64,000 nucleotides of DNA from Carboxylicivirga sp. M1479 (GCF_007097485.1 NZ_VKDE01000018.1:62001-126000), one strand, 5' to 3'. Shown: positions 16,003 to 25,793, counted from the stretch's first letter. Translations and numbers: made by a program. The notes: generated by a model from the sequence alone, not told the origin.

Positions 16003-16929
16003 TTAAGCATTTTCTAGCACCTTCATTACTTCAAGTACATGCTTACGACTTGTCTGTAACAATTGTTTTTCTTCTTCATTAAGGTCAAGCTCTATTACTT
16101 TCTCAACACCATTTTTACCAAGTATTACCGGTACTCCTAGATAACAGTCATCAATACCATATTCTCCATCTAATTTAATACAAACAGGGAATACGCGTTT
16201 TTGATCTCTAACAATGGCTTCAACCATTTGAGCTGCAGCTGAACCAGGAGCATACCATGCCGATGTTCCCATTAATTTTACTAATTCACCACCGCCAAAC
16301 TTAGTTCTTTCAATAATTGCATTTAATTCTTCTTCACCAATTAACTCAGTAACTGGTATTCCGGCAACAGTTGTATAGCGAGGTAGTGGAACCATCGTAT
16401 CACCATGTCCGCCCATTAATACTGCCTGAATATCTTTTGGAGAAACATTTAGTGCTTCAGCAAGGAAGGCGCGATAACGTGCCGTATCAAGGATTCCTGC
16501 CATTCCCATAACTTTTGTACGTGGGAATTTAGAAGTCAAATGAGCTTGATAAGTCATTACATCTAATGGGTTCGAAACAATAATGATAATAGCTTCAGGA
16601 GAATACTTAACAACCTGCTCTGTTACAGATTTAACAATGCCCGCATTCGTTGAAATTAGATCATCACGTGTCATACCTGGCTTACGCGGTAATCCTGAAG
16701 TGATTACAACAACATCTGAGTCAGCAGTTTTTTTATAATCATTAGTAGAACCAATGGTACGTGTATCGTACAAGTTAATCGGAGCTTTTTGCCAAATGTC
16801 AAGTGCTTTACCTTCGGCAACGCCTTCTTTAATATCAACAAGAACAACTTCGTTAGCGATTTCTCTGTATGCAAGAACGTCTGCACAAGTGGCACCTACA
16901 TTACCAGCTCCAACAACGGTTACTTTCAT
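16003..16929 (-). CDS. mdh: NAD-dependent malate dehydrogenase (LDH-like type)
   Basis: This 308-residue enzyme interconverts malate and oxaloacetate in the TCA cycle. The Rossmann motif is GAGNVG (residues 7-12) with Asp32 after the second strand, which indicates NAD. Arg82 and Arg88 in LPRKPGMTRDDL contact the dicarboxylate, and Arg at the LDH Gln position marks malate specificity. The catalytic His175-Asp177 pair is in GGHGDTMVP. It belongs to the tetrameric LDH-like MDH group common in Bacteroidota. It is monocistronic, with a TATATTTG promoter box about 105 bp upstream and a good terminator. Confidence 0.96.
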   Translation of the reverse strand: MKVTVVGAGNVGATCADVLAYREIANEVVLVDIKEGVAEGKALDIWQKAPINLYDTRTIGSTNDYKKTADSDVVVITSGLPRKPGMTRDDLISTNAGIVKSVTEQVVKYSPEAIIIIVSNPLDVMTYQAHLTSKFPRTKVMGMAGILDTARYRAFLAEALNVSPKDIQAVLMGGHGDTMVPLPRYTTVAGIPVTELIGEEELNAIIERTKFGGGELVKLMGTSAWYAPGSAAAQMVEAIVRDQKRVFPVCIKLDGEYGIDDCYLGVPVILGKNGVEKVIELDLNEEEKQLLQTSRKHVLEVMKVLENA

Positions 16930-17034
16930 AATAAAAACGTATTAATTAGTGTTATAATAAATTTCTCAATTTGGATTGCACTGAAAAAAAATGCTTAACA
17001 CAAACCATGTGATTTGTTTAATTTTCAGCACACG

Positions 17035-17042
17035 CAAATATA
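17035..17042 (-). promoter_or_regulatory. -7 box of the mdh promoter
   Basis: A perfect Bacteroidota -7 element TATATTTG lies on the minus strand about 105 bp upstream of mdh. No convincing TTG lies 19 bp further upstream. Confidence 0.45.
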
Positions 17043-17270
17043 AAACAATATTTACAGGCTACTTGGTTTTTCAAGGGTTTAACGTTTGTTAGTAAATGTA
17101 ACCTGTGTGTTATTTTTAACTATATCAATCAATTATGAGTAATAATATTTAATGAAAAAATTCTCTATTTAAATATCGCCCCAATAATGTTAATAAGTGT
17201 AGTCTGTTTATTGTCCAGTAAAAAATATACTAGGGCAAAGGCTTGTCTGGTAGATTAACTACAAAATTTT

Positions 17271-17278
17271 TAGCTTTG
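17271..17278 (+). promoter_or_regulatory. -7 box of the folP-cdaA promoter
   Basis: TAGCTTTG is a perfect TAnnTTTG element 48 bp before folP. The -33 position is weak (TGGT). Confidence 0.5.
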
Positions 17279-17326
17279 TCAGAATTATAACAATAAGATG
17301 GCTTGCATGTTTAAAATTTCCAGAAT

Positions 17327-18172
17327 ATGATGAAAAATAGTTTCTCAATTAATTTAAAAGGATCTATAAAAACCATTGATAAGCCGATGGTAATGGGTAT
17401 TTTAAATATAACGCCTGATTCATTTTTTGATGGCGGAAAATATCAATACCAAAAGGATGTTTTACATCGATGTGAGCAGATATTAAAGGAGGGTGCTGAA
17501 ATTATTGATGTTGGTGCCTATTCGTCCAGACCAGGAGCTAAGCATGTGTCGGAGCAAGATGAGACAAAAAGACTGAAACAGGCTTTGAAATGGGTACGCA
17601 GCGAATATCCTGATGCTGTTATTTCTGTTGATACCTTTAGAGCTTCAGTGAGTGAAATGGTGGTGAATGATTATGCCGTAGATATAATCAATGATATTTC
17701 TGGCGGTATGATGGATGAAAAGATGTTTGGGGTTATCGGGAAGTTAGGCGTTCCATATGTTTTAATGCATATGCAAGGCACTCCTCTAAACATGCAGTTG
17801 AACCCTATCTATAAACATTTGATTAATGATATATCATTATTCTTTTCTGAACAATTAAAGAAACTTTATGCTTTTGGAGCCAAGGACATCATTTTAGACC
17901 TAGGATTTGGTTTTGGGAAAACTTTAGATCAAAATTATGAGTTGTTACGTGAGTTAAAGCAGTTTCAATTATTTGACTTGCCTTTACTGGTTGGTGTTTC
18001 TCGTAAGTCGATGATATATAAGTTGCTTGATGTAAATCCTGATGAGGCATTGAATGGCACAAGCGTGTTAAATACCAGTGCTTTATTAAGTGGTGCTAAT
18101 ATTTTAAGGGTCCATGATGTTAAAGAAGCCGTAGAATGTATTAATTTAGTGCATCAACTCACAAAAGCATAA
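17327..18172 (+). CDS. folP: Dihydropteroate synthase
   Basis: This 281-residue TIM-barrel enzyme condenses 6-hydroxymethyl-dihydropterin diphosphate with p-aminobenzoate in folate synthesis, and is the sulfonamide target. Signatures are MGILNITPDSFFDGG (residues 23-37), IIDVGAYSSRPGA for the second pterin loop, and DIILDLGFGFGKT with GVSRKSMI near the C-terminus. Two adjacent ATGs (17327 and 17330) both fit as start. It is followed 6 bp later by cdaA, so the two form an operon, a linkage often seen in Bacteroidota. Confidence 0.95.
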   Translation: MMKNSFSINLKGSIKTIDKPMVMGILNITPDSFFDGGKYQYQKDVLHRCEQILKEGAEIIDVGAYSSRPGAKHVSEQDETKRLKQALKWVRSEYPDAVISVDTFRASVSEMVVNDYAVDIINDISGGMMDEKMFGVIGKLGVPYVLMHMQGTPLNMQLNPIYKHLINDISLFFSEQLKKLYAFGAKDIILDLGFGFGKTLDQNYELLRELKQFQLFDLPLLVGVSRKSMIYKLLDVNPDEALNGTSVLNTSALLSGANILRVHDVKEAVECINLVHQLTKA

Positions 18173-18178
18173 TCGTTA

Positions 18179-18946
18179 ATGACATTTCTAGATATACGTT
18201 TCATCGATATAGTGGACATCGTTTTGGTGGCCTATTTAATGTTTCGTATTTATAAATTGATAAAGGGAACAGTTGCCCTTAATATTTTACTCGGCATTTT
18301 TGCGTTCGTATTGTTTTGGTTGTTAATCAAGGCATTTGGTATGGAGCTCTCATCAAGCATTATGGATAATGTGGTTAATGTGGGGGTGCTTGCCTTTATT
18401 GTGGTTTTTCAGCAAGAAATACGGCGTTTCTTATTGCTTCTTGGTTCGCGCTATAATGTAGGGGTTAAGTTTTCAATGGAAAAGGTGTTTATGTCTGAAT
18501 CAAAAGGTATGATGACGATATACAACAAACCAGTAGTAAGAGCTTGCGTATCTTTAGCCAAAACTAAAACTGGTGCCTTAATAGTTATTACCAAGGATTC
18601 CGAATTGCTTGATTACGTGCAAACAGGTGAGTTAATTAATGGCGTTATATCATCTCAACTATTAGAGAATATTTTCTTTAAAAATAGTCCTTTGCACGAT
18701 GGAGCGGTTATTATTACTGGAAATAAAATTAAAGCTGCTGGTTGTATTTTACCTGTTTCCCAAAATACCGACTTACCAAAAAGAGTTGGTTTAAGGCATC
18801 GTGCTGCGATGGGAATTACTGAATCGACTGATGCAGTGGCAATTGTGGTGTCGGAGGAGACAGGGCGAATTTCATTTTTTAGTAAAGGTCAAATGGAAAT
18901 GGGTGTGGCTGAAGAAGAATTGCAGGAGTTCTTAAACAAATCCTAG
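18179..18946 (+). CDS. cdaA: Diadenylate cyclase CdaA (c-di-AMP synthase)
   Basis: This 255-residue protein has three N-terminal membrane helices (within residues 10-80) and a DAC domain. The catalytic DGA motif is in LHDGAVIITG and the RHR motif in GLRHRAAMG. It makes c-di-AMP from two ATP and acts at the inner membrane in potassium and cell-wall homeostasis. The YbbR-type regulator found beside cdaA in Firmicutes is absent here; folP precedes it and an epimerase gene follows after 34 bp. Confidence 0.94.
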   Translation: MTFLDIRFIDIVDIVLVAYLMFRIYKLIKGTVALNILLGIFAFVLFWLLIKAFGMELSSSIMDNVVNVGVLAFIVVFQQEIRRFLLLLGSRYNVGVKFSMEKVFMSESKGMMTIYNKPVVRACVSLAKTKTGALIVITKDSELLDYVQTGELINGVISSQLLENIFFKNSPLHDGAVIITGNKIKAAGCILPVSQNTDLPKRVGLRHRAAMGITESTDAVAIVVSEETGRISFFSKGQMEMGVAEEELQEFLNKS

Positions 18947-18980
18947 GGAATTAAGTTGAATTATTAAGAAGTACACAAAC

Positions 18981-19865
18981 ATGGCTCAAAAGCCTCAACA
19001 TATTAAAGTTGCCATTAGTGGGGCAACAGGTTTTATTGGTACAGCTTTAACAGATTTTCTTCGAGAGAATGGGTATGAGGTAGTGCCTCTGCTTAGGAAA
19101 GACTTTTTGAAATCAGCAGAACAACTGATGTTGAAAATTTCAGGCTGTTCCATTATCATAAATTTGGCAGGCGCGCCTATAGCCGCTAAGAAATGGACCA
19201 TACCTTATAAAAAAGAGATTAAAAAAAGTAGGGTTGAAACAACTCGTAGACTGGTTGATGCAGTTCATCTTCTCGACAAAAAGCCTGATTTGTTTATTTC
19301 ATCATCAGCGGTAGGAGTGTACGATAGTTTTGAGGTGCACGATGAGTTTTCGACAAATTATGCCAATGATTTTTTAGGAGAAGTTTGCCATAGTTGGGAG
19401 ACAGAAGCATATAAAGTTCAGCATATTGATAAAGTACGACTTTGTATTGTTCGGCTTGGAGTTGTGTTAGGTAACGAGGGAGGTGCTTTCCCTCGGATGT
19501 TAACACCGTTTAAATATGGTTTAGGTGCTAAGCTTGGCGATGGCCATCAGGTTTTTCCATTTATTCATTTAAATGATTTGCTGAGTGCTTTTTGGTATCT
19601 CATACAACGTACTGAGTCGAGTGGTATCTATAACTTGGTGGCACCTCAAATGATCTCTAACCTGGAGATTACAAATGCACTAAAGGACAGAACCAGGAAA
19701 ACGATATTACCAGTCATCCCAGAAAAAGTATTGAAACTTCTATTAGGTGATGGAGCCGATGTTTTACTGGTTGGGCAAAAAGTGATTCCTAAACGATTGC
19801 TGAATGATGAATTTCCTTTTGCTTTCCCTGATTTTAAATCAGTTTTAGATGATTTACTTCTCTAA
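18981..19865 (+). CDS. TIGR01777-family NAD(P)-dependent epimerase/dehydratase (YfcH/SDR39U1-like)
   Basis: This 294-residue extended SDR protein has the cofactor motif GATGFIGTAL near residues 11-20, INLAGAPIAAKKW for the NAG region, a Ser-containing SSSAVGVYD in place of the usual catalytic stretch, and the FPFIHLNDL segment typical of this family. A DUF1731-like end (PVIPEKVLKLLLGDGADVLL) completes it. The physiological substrate is unknown. Its TAA is immediately followed by the complementary stop of the convergent hemolysin III gene, with no intervening base. Confidence 0.9.
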   Translation: MAQKPQHIKVAISGATGFIGTALTDFLRENGYEVVPLLRKDFLKSAEQLMLKISGCSIIINLAGAPIAAKKWTIPYKKEIKKSRVETTRRLVDAVHLLDKKPDLFISSSAVGVYDSFEVHDEFSTNYANDFLGEVCHSWETEAYKVQHIDKVRLCIVRLGVVLGNEGGAFPRMLTPFKYGLGAKLGDGHQVFPFIHLNDLLSAFWYLIQRTESSGIYNLVAPQMISNLEITNALKDRTRKTILPVIPEKVLKLLLGDGADVLLVGQKVIPKRLLNDEFPFAFPDFKSVLDDLLL

Positions 19866-20495
19866 TTACAAGTGCCAATAAATAGCATGGAAATGTGCAT
19901 AGGCCCCAGCTAGCACAAATACATGGAATAGGGCATGGTTGTATGGGATTTGTTTAATTTGATACAGAATGGCGCCTAAAGTGTAAAATGCTCCTCCTAC
20001 GGCTAAGCATAGAAGAGTAGAAGATGATAGTGAATTAACTAGGGGTTTAATAGCGATTACCACTACCCAACCTAAAAGAACGTAACTAATGGTTGATAAA
20101 AGCTTAAATCGACCTGTATAAAAAAGTTTTAATGCGATACCGCCTAAAGCAAGGATCCAAACGCCTGATAAAAGAATAAGTGCCCATTGATCGCCTATGC
20201 CTAATACCAGAAAAGGAATGTAGGAGCCAGCAATCATTAAGTAGATTGCACAATGATCAAATACTTTTAACTTTTGTCGTCGCAAGGATTTGGTCTCCGA
20301 ATGATAGAGTGTTGAAGCGGTGAAAAGTGCTACCATGCAGATGCCATATGTACTGTAAACAAAGTATTCGACTTCGTTACTAGCTTTTACAAGAAGAAAA
20401 CCTAGGCCGATGGTGCCCAATATTATTCCAATTAAATGACTATATACATTTAGCTGTTCTTCAAGTGGAGAGTAGGAGTTTGGTTTGGCTTGCAT
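19866..20495 (-). CDS. Hemolysin III / PAQR family membrane protein
   Basis: This 209-residue protein is predicted to have seven membrane helices. Conserved family residues are seen: the HLIG near the first helix, STLYHSET with His and Ser, and the late HALFHVFVLAGAYAHFHAI with three His that form the zinc site of PAQR proteins. Family members are integral membrane hydrolase-like proteins linked to membrane fluidity (TrhA); the hemolysin name is historical. It is convergent with the epimerase gene with abutting stop codons. Confidence 0.92.
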   Translation of the reverse strand: MQAKPNSYSPLEEQLNVYSHLIGIILGTIGLGFLLVKASNEVEYFVYSTYGICMVALFTASTLYHSETKSLRRQKLKVFDHCAIYLMIAGSYIPFLVLGIGDQWALILLSGVWILALGGIALKLFYTGRFKLLSTISYVLLGWVVVIAIKPLVNSLSSSTLLCLAVGGAFYTLGAILYQIKQIPYNHALFHVFVLAGAYAHFHAIYWHL

Positions 20496-20574
20496 TTTTT
20501 ATTTCAAAGGTAAAAAGGAAAATGTAAGAGCTTATTGTTGGATTGAATTAAAAATGATAGGTGGAGGTTTTGAA

Positions 20575-20613
20575 TAAAACAAAAGAGAGCAACTGCACTG
20601 TAGTTGCTCTCTT
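20575..20613 (-). terminator. Terminator of the GH31-GH13 operon
   Basis: On the minus strand AAGAGAGCAACT pairs perfectly with AGTTGCTCTCTT over 12 bp with a 7-nt loop, followed by TTTGTTTTATT. It lies 15 bp after the GH13 stop. Confidence 0.88.
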
Positions 20614-20627
20614 GGTTGATTTATGTT

Positions 20628-22496
20628 CTAGTTGCTAAGTTTATAAATAAACGATTGCAGTGGCTGGTGCGAAATTTTAACATGGCCAATGCAATCTTTA
20701 ACGATTAAGGTGTTAGTTGTTGAATAAAGCTGATCAGTTAGATTGTATTCTCCATCTTTAAGTTGCCATTTTTTAATAATGTTTGATGGGATTTTAAGTT
20801 GATAAGCATGTGTGTCTTCAGCGTTAAAGTTGGTGGTGATTATTAATTGTTCGCTTTGCGACCAGCGAACAAAGCTAAATGCTTTATCTCCATATCCCTC
20901 TGTGTTACTTCTGTTAAAAGTATGTATCTCACTGTATTCTCCCATTAGTGCCGTGCTGTTAATGGTGAAATTTAGTAAGCGCTTATAAAAGTTTCTTAGT
21001 TCTTTTTCTGAGTTTGTAAGCTGTCCTCCATCAAACAGACCATTGTTAACCCACCTTTGATGATGCGGAACACCGATGTAGTCAAAAATACTGGTTCTGC
21101 TATGCGTTCCAAAACCTGCATTTTCATTACCTGGTTCGCCAACTTCCTGGCCAAAATACAACATGGTTGGCGCCGTACTTATACAAGCAGATACGACCAT
21201 TGCTGGCATGCCTTTTTTAGCATCTCCTACAAATTCAGGACTTGCAATGCGCTGTTCATCATGATTTTCAAGAAAGTGTAACATGTTGTGCTCGATATCT
21301 TTCAACCCTTCTTGTATGGCAGGTAAGTTATCAGTTAATCCATGTCCTTGCATAATGTGCTTAAGCGTATCGTATAGTTCTACCTTATCGTACAAATAAT
21401 CCATTTTACCTTTTAGAATGTAGTCGCGATAAAGGCTTGGATTATACACTTCGGCTAATAAAAAGGCATCTGGATTTTCTGTTTTAATAGATGAGTTTAA
21501 GTAGCTCCAAAATTCAACTGGTACCATTTCTGCCATATCAAAGCGAAACCCGTCTACCCCAAGTTTTGTCCAATAAATAACAATATCCCGAAATTTAATC
21601 CATGAATCAGGGAGAGTTTTATCTTTCCAAAATTTATAGTGAGCTTTATAATCCATTTGATCATATCCCTCGGGTAATGAGGGGAAATCTTTGGTGCCGT
21701 CGGGGCGAACCCCGTAATTAATTTTAACGGTTTCGTACCAGTCGTGAAAATGTGGCTGTGCCAATCGTGAGCCATTACCAGTCCATTTTGCCGGATTCTC
21801 ATCAAAAGTGCCATTAGCCAAAGGATGTTCTTCGCCACCTAGTGGATGGTAGTTATTTTCTGCATTTGGAACTTTAAACGATTGTTTTGGTATGTAATAG
21901 AAGTTATTATTTATAGCATATTCAACTGACGTATCGTCATTGGCACCAAAATCACTGACCCCTTCAGGATTGTTTTTTCCTTCGTAATGTCGTGCGACAT
22001 GATTTGGTACTATATCAATTAATACTTTCATCCCATGTTTATGAGTTCTTTCAACAAGCGCCAAGAACTCCTCCAAGCGTTTGGCTGGATCAAGAGCTAA
22101 ATCAGGGTTAACGTTGTAATAATCTTTAACCGCATAGGGCGACCCAGCTCTTCCTTTTACAACATCTGGGTCGTCATTCGAAATGCCAAATGCTGTATAA
22201 TCATTAATAACTGCATGATGAGGCACACCCGTGTACCACATGTGGGTTACGCCAAGTTCTTTTAGTTCATTTAAGGCCTTATCGTTAAAGTCATTAAATT
22301 TTCCAACCCCATTTTGTTCAATGGTGCCCCATGGTTGATTATTGGTATTGGTGTTTCCGAATAAGCGTGTGAATACCTGATAAACGACTGCTTTTTTCTC
22401 GGCTTCAACAACTTCTTGTTTGTTTGTGGATTGCTGACAGGCCACCAAAAGAAGCATCATCAGTAGTGTTATAAAAATACCTTTGTACATATGCAT
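20628..22496 (-). CDS. GH13 alpha-amylase-family lipoprotein
   Basis: This 622-residue alpha-glucan hydrolase starts with a lipoprotein signal ending LLVAC (Cys20), so it is probably exposed in the envelope. The GH13 regions are in order: DIVPNH (161-166), GFRFDMAE with the nucleophile Asp320, LLAEVY with the acid/base Glu349, and FLENHDEQR with Asp413. A beta-sandwich C-terminal domain follows. Met3 (22490) is an alternative start. It lies 3 bp downstream of a GH31 gene, so both are likely co-transcribed and act in sequence on starch, glycogen or maltodextrin. No SusC/SusD pair is nearby. Confidence 0.93.
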   Translation of the reverse strand: MHMYKGIFITLLMMLLLVACQQSTNKQEVVEAEKKAVVYQVFTRLFGNTNTNNQPWGTIEQNGVGKFNDFNDKALNELKELGVTHMWYTGVPHHAVINDYTAFGISNDDPDVVKGRAGSPYAVKDYYNVNPDLALDPAKRLEEFLALVERTHKHGMKVLIDIVPNHVARHYEGKNNPEGVSDFGANDDTSVEYAINNNFYYIPKQSFKVPNAENNYHPLGGEEHPLANGTFDENPAKWTGNGSRLAQPHFHDWYETVKINYGVRPDGTKDFPSLPEGYDQMDYKAHYKFWKDKTLPDSWIKFRDIVIYWTKLGVDGFRFDMAEMVPVEFWSYLNSSIKTENPDAFLLAEVYNPSLYRDYILKGKMDYLYDKVELYDTLKHIMQGHGLTDNLPAIQEGLKDIEHNMLHFLENHDEQRIASPEFVGDAKKGMPAMVVSACISTAPTMLYFGQEVGEPGNENAGFGTHSRTSIFDYIGVPHHQRWVNNGLFDGGQLTNSEKELRNFYKRLLNFTINSTALMGEYSEIHTFNRSNTEGYGDKAFSFVRWSQSEQLIITTNFNAEDTHAYQLKIPSNIIKKWQLKDGEYNLTDQLYSTTNTLIVKDCIGHVKISHQPLQSFIYKLSN

Positions 22497-22499
22497 ATT

Positions 22500-24926
22500 T
22501 TATTCAGTTATTATTTCAACAGTATTATTTCTTAACAGGAATTTGACTTTTAGTTCGCCAGTTTTGGAATTGTAAATTGCACCCTGTTCTTCTTCTTTGT
22601 ACTTTCTTTTTGATCGTCTTACTTTGAATTTATCTTCTCCAATTTGTATGTTTTTTGTTTTTGAACTAAAGTCATGTATAACAAACTCAATATGTCTGAC
22701 GGATGGTTTACCTTCATACTCATAACTGATTGGAACTATTTTAAAGGTTAAATTACCTCTGTTGTAGCAATCGAAAGTAATTGTTTCAGATGCAGGCTCT
22801 TGATTCAGATCACTCGTAATGCCATCATCTTCATACATGTAACCTCTACCATGCAAAATCCTTGTGTCGTGATAATAATGGAGAGTCAGGTTTTCAGATG
22901 TGTATTCATCCATGTTTTGAAATGCTGGTACCATTGGAATAAAAGAGCCAGCCTTAATAAATATTGGTATGGTATTAATATCAACAGGAACATCAATTGT
23001 TTGTCCACCAATAACCTTTTCTCCAGAAAAATAATTGATCCAAATGGCATCATTGGGTAGATAAACCTTTTGACTGGTAACTCCCTTTTCAACAACAGGT
23101 GATACAAGTATGTAATCGCCCCATAAATAGGTTTTGGTATCATCCAGCAGGGCGGGGTTATTATCAGCATAAAACAAAGGACGCATCATTGGAATACCCA
23201 TGGCGCTATTTTCATACATTAAAGTGTAATTGTAGGGCATCAATTGGTAACGAAGTTTAATGTAATCGCGTACGATGTTTTTAGTGGAGTCATCCCAAAA
23301 AATAGGCTCTGGTGGTATTTCTTCCTGGGCATGGGTTCTAAATATTGGTTGAAATGCGCCATACTGCAACCAACGAGTGTATAGTTCAGCGTCTTTGTAG
23401 TCGCCTGCAAAACCACCAAGATCGGAGTGCATATAAGCTAAGCCTTGCATTCCCATTTGCAAGGAAATTTCAACCTGTGATTGCAAACCACCCCATGAAC
23501 GACTAACATCGCCCGACCAGGGAACTAATCCATAACGTTGCGAACCAATAAAACCTGATCTCATTAAAATGACAGGGCGCTGCTGTGCGAAATCTTGCTG
23601 ATACCCTTTGAAAATTGTTTTGGCCCATTCGTGTCCATACAAGTTATGCACCTCTTCGGCACTTCCATTAATGTGCATCAGGTCATTGGGGTGAACCTCA
23701 GGTTCTCCTAAATCTCCCCACCAGCCATCAACACCGCTTAATGTGTGTTTTTTATAAACGCTCCAAAACCAATTTTGAGTTTCTGGTTTGAAAATGTCCA
23801 ATAGGGCAGTGGTACCAAAAAAGAAATCAAATATATAAGGATTACCTATTGAATCGGTTCCCAATAAATTTTGTTCGGCGCACTCCTGATATTTACCACT
23901 TTCTTTAAGAATAAATGGTTCCGTTATGAGGATGGTTTTAACGCCTTTCTCTTTATTGTTTTGCATCATTTTCTCTGGTTCAGGAAAAGCATCAAAGTCC
24001 CATTCTAAGTTTCCCATGTGACCAGTAACATCCGGTCCAAACCAATATAAATCAAGCACAATGCCATCCAAAGGGATGTCATCTTCAATGTATTTATCAA
24101 TTACACTTTCAACTTGTCCCTGAGAGCGATAGCCCATACGAGAAGATATATTGCCCAGTGCCCAACGAGGTAGCATTGGTTGTCGTCCTGTTAATTCGGT
24201 GAAGTTAACAGCTAGTTCCCGCCAATTGTCAGCCGTTACAATAAAGTAACTCATGCGTCCGCCTTTCGTCTCGAACTGTAAAATGTCTTCTTCTGTTTTA
24301 CCAATGTCTAAAAAACCACTTGCACCATTATCAAAACCTATCATGTATTGTTTCGACGAGATTAGTAAAGGCATGGAATAATACATTAATTCGGCATGAG
24401 TTTGATAGCCATAACTGGCTTTGTTGTATAATTCAAGTCGATGACCTCGACGATCCATACCAAGGACGCGTTCTCCGCCACCCATTATTTTTTCATCTTT
24501 ATCTAAATTAAAGCGAAATCCTTTTGATCCATTTTCATTAAAATAACCTGCTTCTTCAGAGATCAGATACTGCCCTTTGTAATTGTAGGTAATACTATAT
24601 GGATGCTTGTTGATAATAACACCAATTTTAGTTGTGAGTAGTTGAATTTGCTTATCGTCCTCATCGAATATAACTCTATCAAGATAGGGTTCATCAATTA
24701 TGGCATTGGATGGAAAAATATGCTTGCTGGTATCGGGTTCAAAAACAATTTCTAAGTTAGAATCTGAATAGGGTGTTATGGTGATTCTACCATCGGATAC
24801 TTGCATGCTTAATACATTATTCTCGAAATGACTGGAAAGCACCTCTCTCTCTTTGTTTTGCGCTTGAATGCAAAAAAGGCTAAAAAAGGATAATGCGCAT
24901 ATGGCTAAAAGCTTTTGATAAGTCAT
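22500..24926 (-). CDS. GH31 alpha-glucosidase / alpha-glucosyltransferase
   Basis: This 808-residue enzyme has a signal peptide (about 1-22, IQAQ end), an N-terminal beta-sandwich, a TIM barrel and a C-terminal DUF5110-like region. The catalytic nucleophile is Asp405 in WWGDLGEPEVHP, and the acid/base is probably Asp473 in WSGDVSRSW. The WWGDLGEPE form resembles the oligosaccharide 4-alpha-D-glucosyltransferase subgroup, so transfer as well as hydrolysis is possible. It is the first gene of a two-gene glycan unit with GH13. A LacI-type operator-like sequence lies 236 bp upstream. Confidence 0.92.
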   Translation of the reverse strand: MTYQKLLAICALSFFSLFCIQAQNKEREVLSSHFENNVLSMQVSDGRITITPYSDSNLEIVFEPDTSKHIFPSNAIIDEPYLDRVIFDEDDKQIQLLTTKIGVIINKHPYSITYNYKGQYLISEEAGYFNENGSKGFRFNLDKDEKIMGGGERVLGMDRRGHRLELYNKASYGYQTHAELMYYSMPLLISSKQYMIGFDNGASGFLDIGKTEEDILQFETKGGRMSYFIVTADNWRELAVNFTELTGRQPMLPRWALGNISSRMGYRSQGQVESVIDKYIEDDIPLDGIVLDLYWFGPDVTGHMGNLEWDFDAFPEPEKMMQNNKEKGVKTILITEPFILKESGKYQECAEQNLLGTDSIGNPYIFDFFFGTTALLDIFKPETQNWFWSVYKKHTLSGVDGWWGDLGEPEVHPNDLMHINGSAEEVHNLYGHEWAKTIFKGYQQDFAQQRPVILMRSGFIGSQRYGLVPWSGDVSRSWGGLQSQVEISLQMGMQGLAYMHSDLGGFAGDYKDAELYTRWLQYGAFQPIFRTHAQEEIPPEPIFWDDSTKNIVRDYIKLRYQLMPYNYTLMYENSAMGIPMMRPLFYADNNPALLDDTKTYLWGDYILVSPVVEKGVTSQKVYLPNDAIWINYFSGEKVIGGQTIDVPVDINTIPIFIKAGSFIPMVPAFQNMDEYTSENLTLHYYHDTRILHGRGYMYEDDGITSDLNQEPASETITFDCYNRGNLTFKIVPISYEYEGKPSVRHIEFVIHDFSSKTKNIQIGEDKFKVRRSKRKYKEEEQGAIYNSKTGELKVKFLLRNNTVEIITE

Positions 24927-25302
24927 AATTTAATGTTTTTTGATGAGTGTTCGGGCAATGGTTCGTATGCTTGACAAGTGCCAAGTTACAAATACAGAAT
25001 GTTATTTGCTTTATAAACTGCTGTAGGGCAATGATTAAATATACGAATGAATTCCTGTGTTTTTAGTGTGTAAGTAATAGATTTAGTGATAGATACAATT
25101 GTTGGGGATGGATTTAGGAGTTGGTTCTACATAATGCACTTTTGTCTGTTGTTTAAATTGCAAACGTTTTCGGTGTATGCGCTTTTTGCTGAAGTAAAAA
25201 CAAGGATATTTCTCATGATATTAAGATTAGTCATTGATAAGATAATTGTGATTAATTGATTTATTTTATCTTAGCGCTTTCAATTATTTAAAGACTAAAA
25301 AA
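24927..25302. other. Divergent promoter region between the GH31 and MaoC genes
   Basis: This 376-bp A+T-rich gap holds a LacI-operator-like site near 25159-25172 and a weak promoter box TATCTTAG at 25267-25274 (with TTG 19 bp upstream) for the MaoC gene. No gene or RNA is evident. Confidence 0.5.
25159..25172. promoter_or_regulatory. LacI-family operator-like palindrome
   Basis: The sequence TGCAAACGTTTTCG contains a perfect AAACGTTT core and matches the palindrome GCAAACGTTTGC at 11 of 12 positions, a pattern used by LacI-family regulators. It lies 236 bp upstream of the GH31-GH13 operon. No LacI gene is in the window. Confidence 0.3.
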
Positions 25303-25770
25303 ATGAGTAAAGTAGTTATTAAGAGTTTTGACGAATTAGAAAAGTTAATAGGTAGTGACCTTGGAATTTCTGATTATCATGAATTTACTCAAGAGCAGAT
25401 CAACCTTTTTGCTGATGCAACATTGGATCACCAATGGATACATACCGATGCTGGGAAAGCTAAAACTGAATCGCCATTTGGTAATACCATCGCACATGGA
25501 TATTTAACAATTTCAATTCTTCCGCACCTTTGGAATCAAATTGTAGATGTGCAAAACCTGAAAATGCAGGTTAATTATGGTATTGAAAAATTGAAATTTA
25601 ATGCACCGGTATTGGTAAATAGCAAAGTTCGCTTGCATGCCAAGGTTAATAATGTGGTTAACCTACGTGGTGTTACAAAGGCAAATATTGGTATTAAACT
25701 TGAAATTGAAGGAAATAGAAAACCAGCTTACGAAGGTGAAATTGTTTTCTTGTATCACTTTAATGCCTAG
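25303..25770 (+). CDS. MaoC-family (R)-specific enoyl-CoA hydratase-like protein
   Basis: This 155-residue single hot-dog domain has the family hydratase motif, with FADATLDHQWIHTD supplying the catalytic Asp and His, followed by PFGNTIAHGYL. Related proteins hydrate enoyl-CoA in (R)-specific fashion, but the acyl substrate cannot be read here. Its last part, from about residue 105 to the end, completes the hot-dog sheet. It is monocistronic with a good terminator that may also serve the convergent aminotransferase. Confidence 0.88.
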   Translation: MSKVVIKSFDELEKLIGSDLGISDYHEFTQEQINLFADATLDHQWIHTDAGKAKTESPFGNTIAHGYLTISILPHLWNQIVDVQNLKMQVNYGIEKLKFNAPVLVNSKVRLHAKVNNVVNLRGVTKANIGIKLEIEGNRKPAYEGEIVFLYHFNA

Positions 25771-25793
25771 AGTTGTATTTCAAAAATATTCAG

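Larger units (their letters stand above)
16930..17326. other. Divergent promoter region between mdh and folP
   Basis: This 397-bp A+T-rich gap contains the mdh -7 box (minus strand, 17035-17042) and the folP -7 box (plus strand, 17271-17278). I see no open frame, strong hairpin or RNA-like structure otherwise. Confidence 0.6.
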
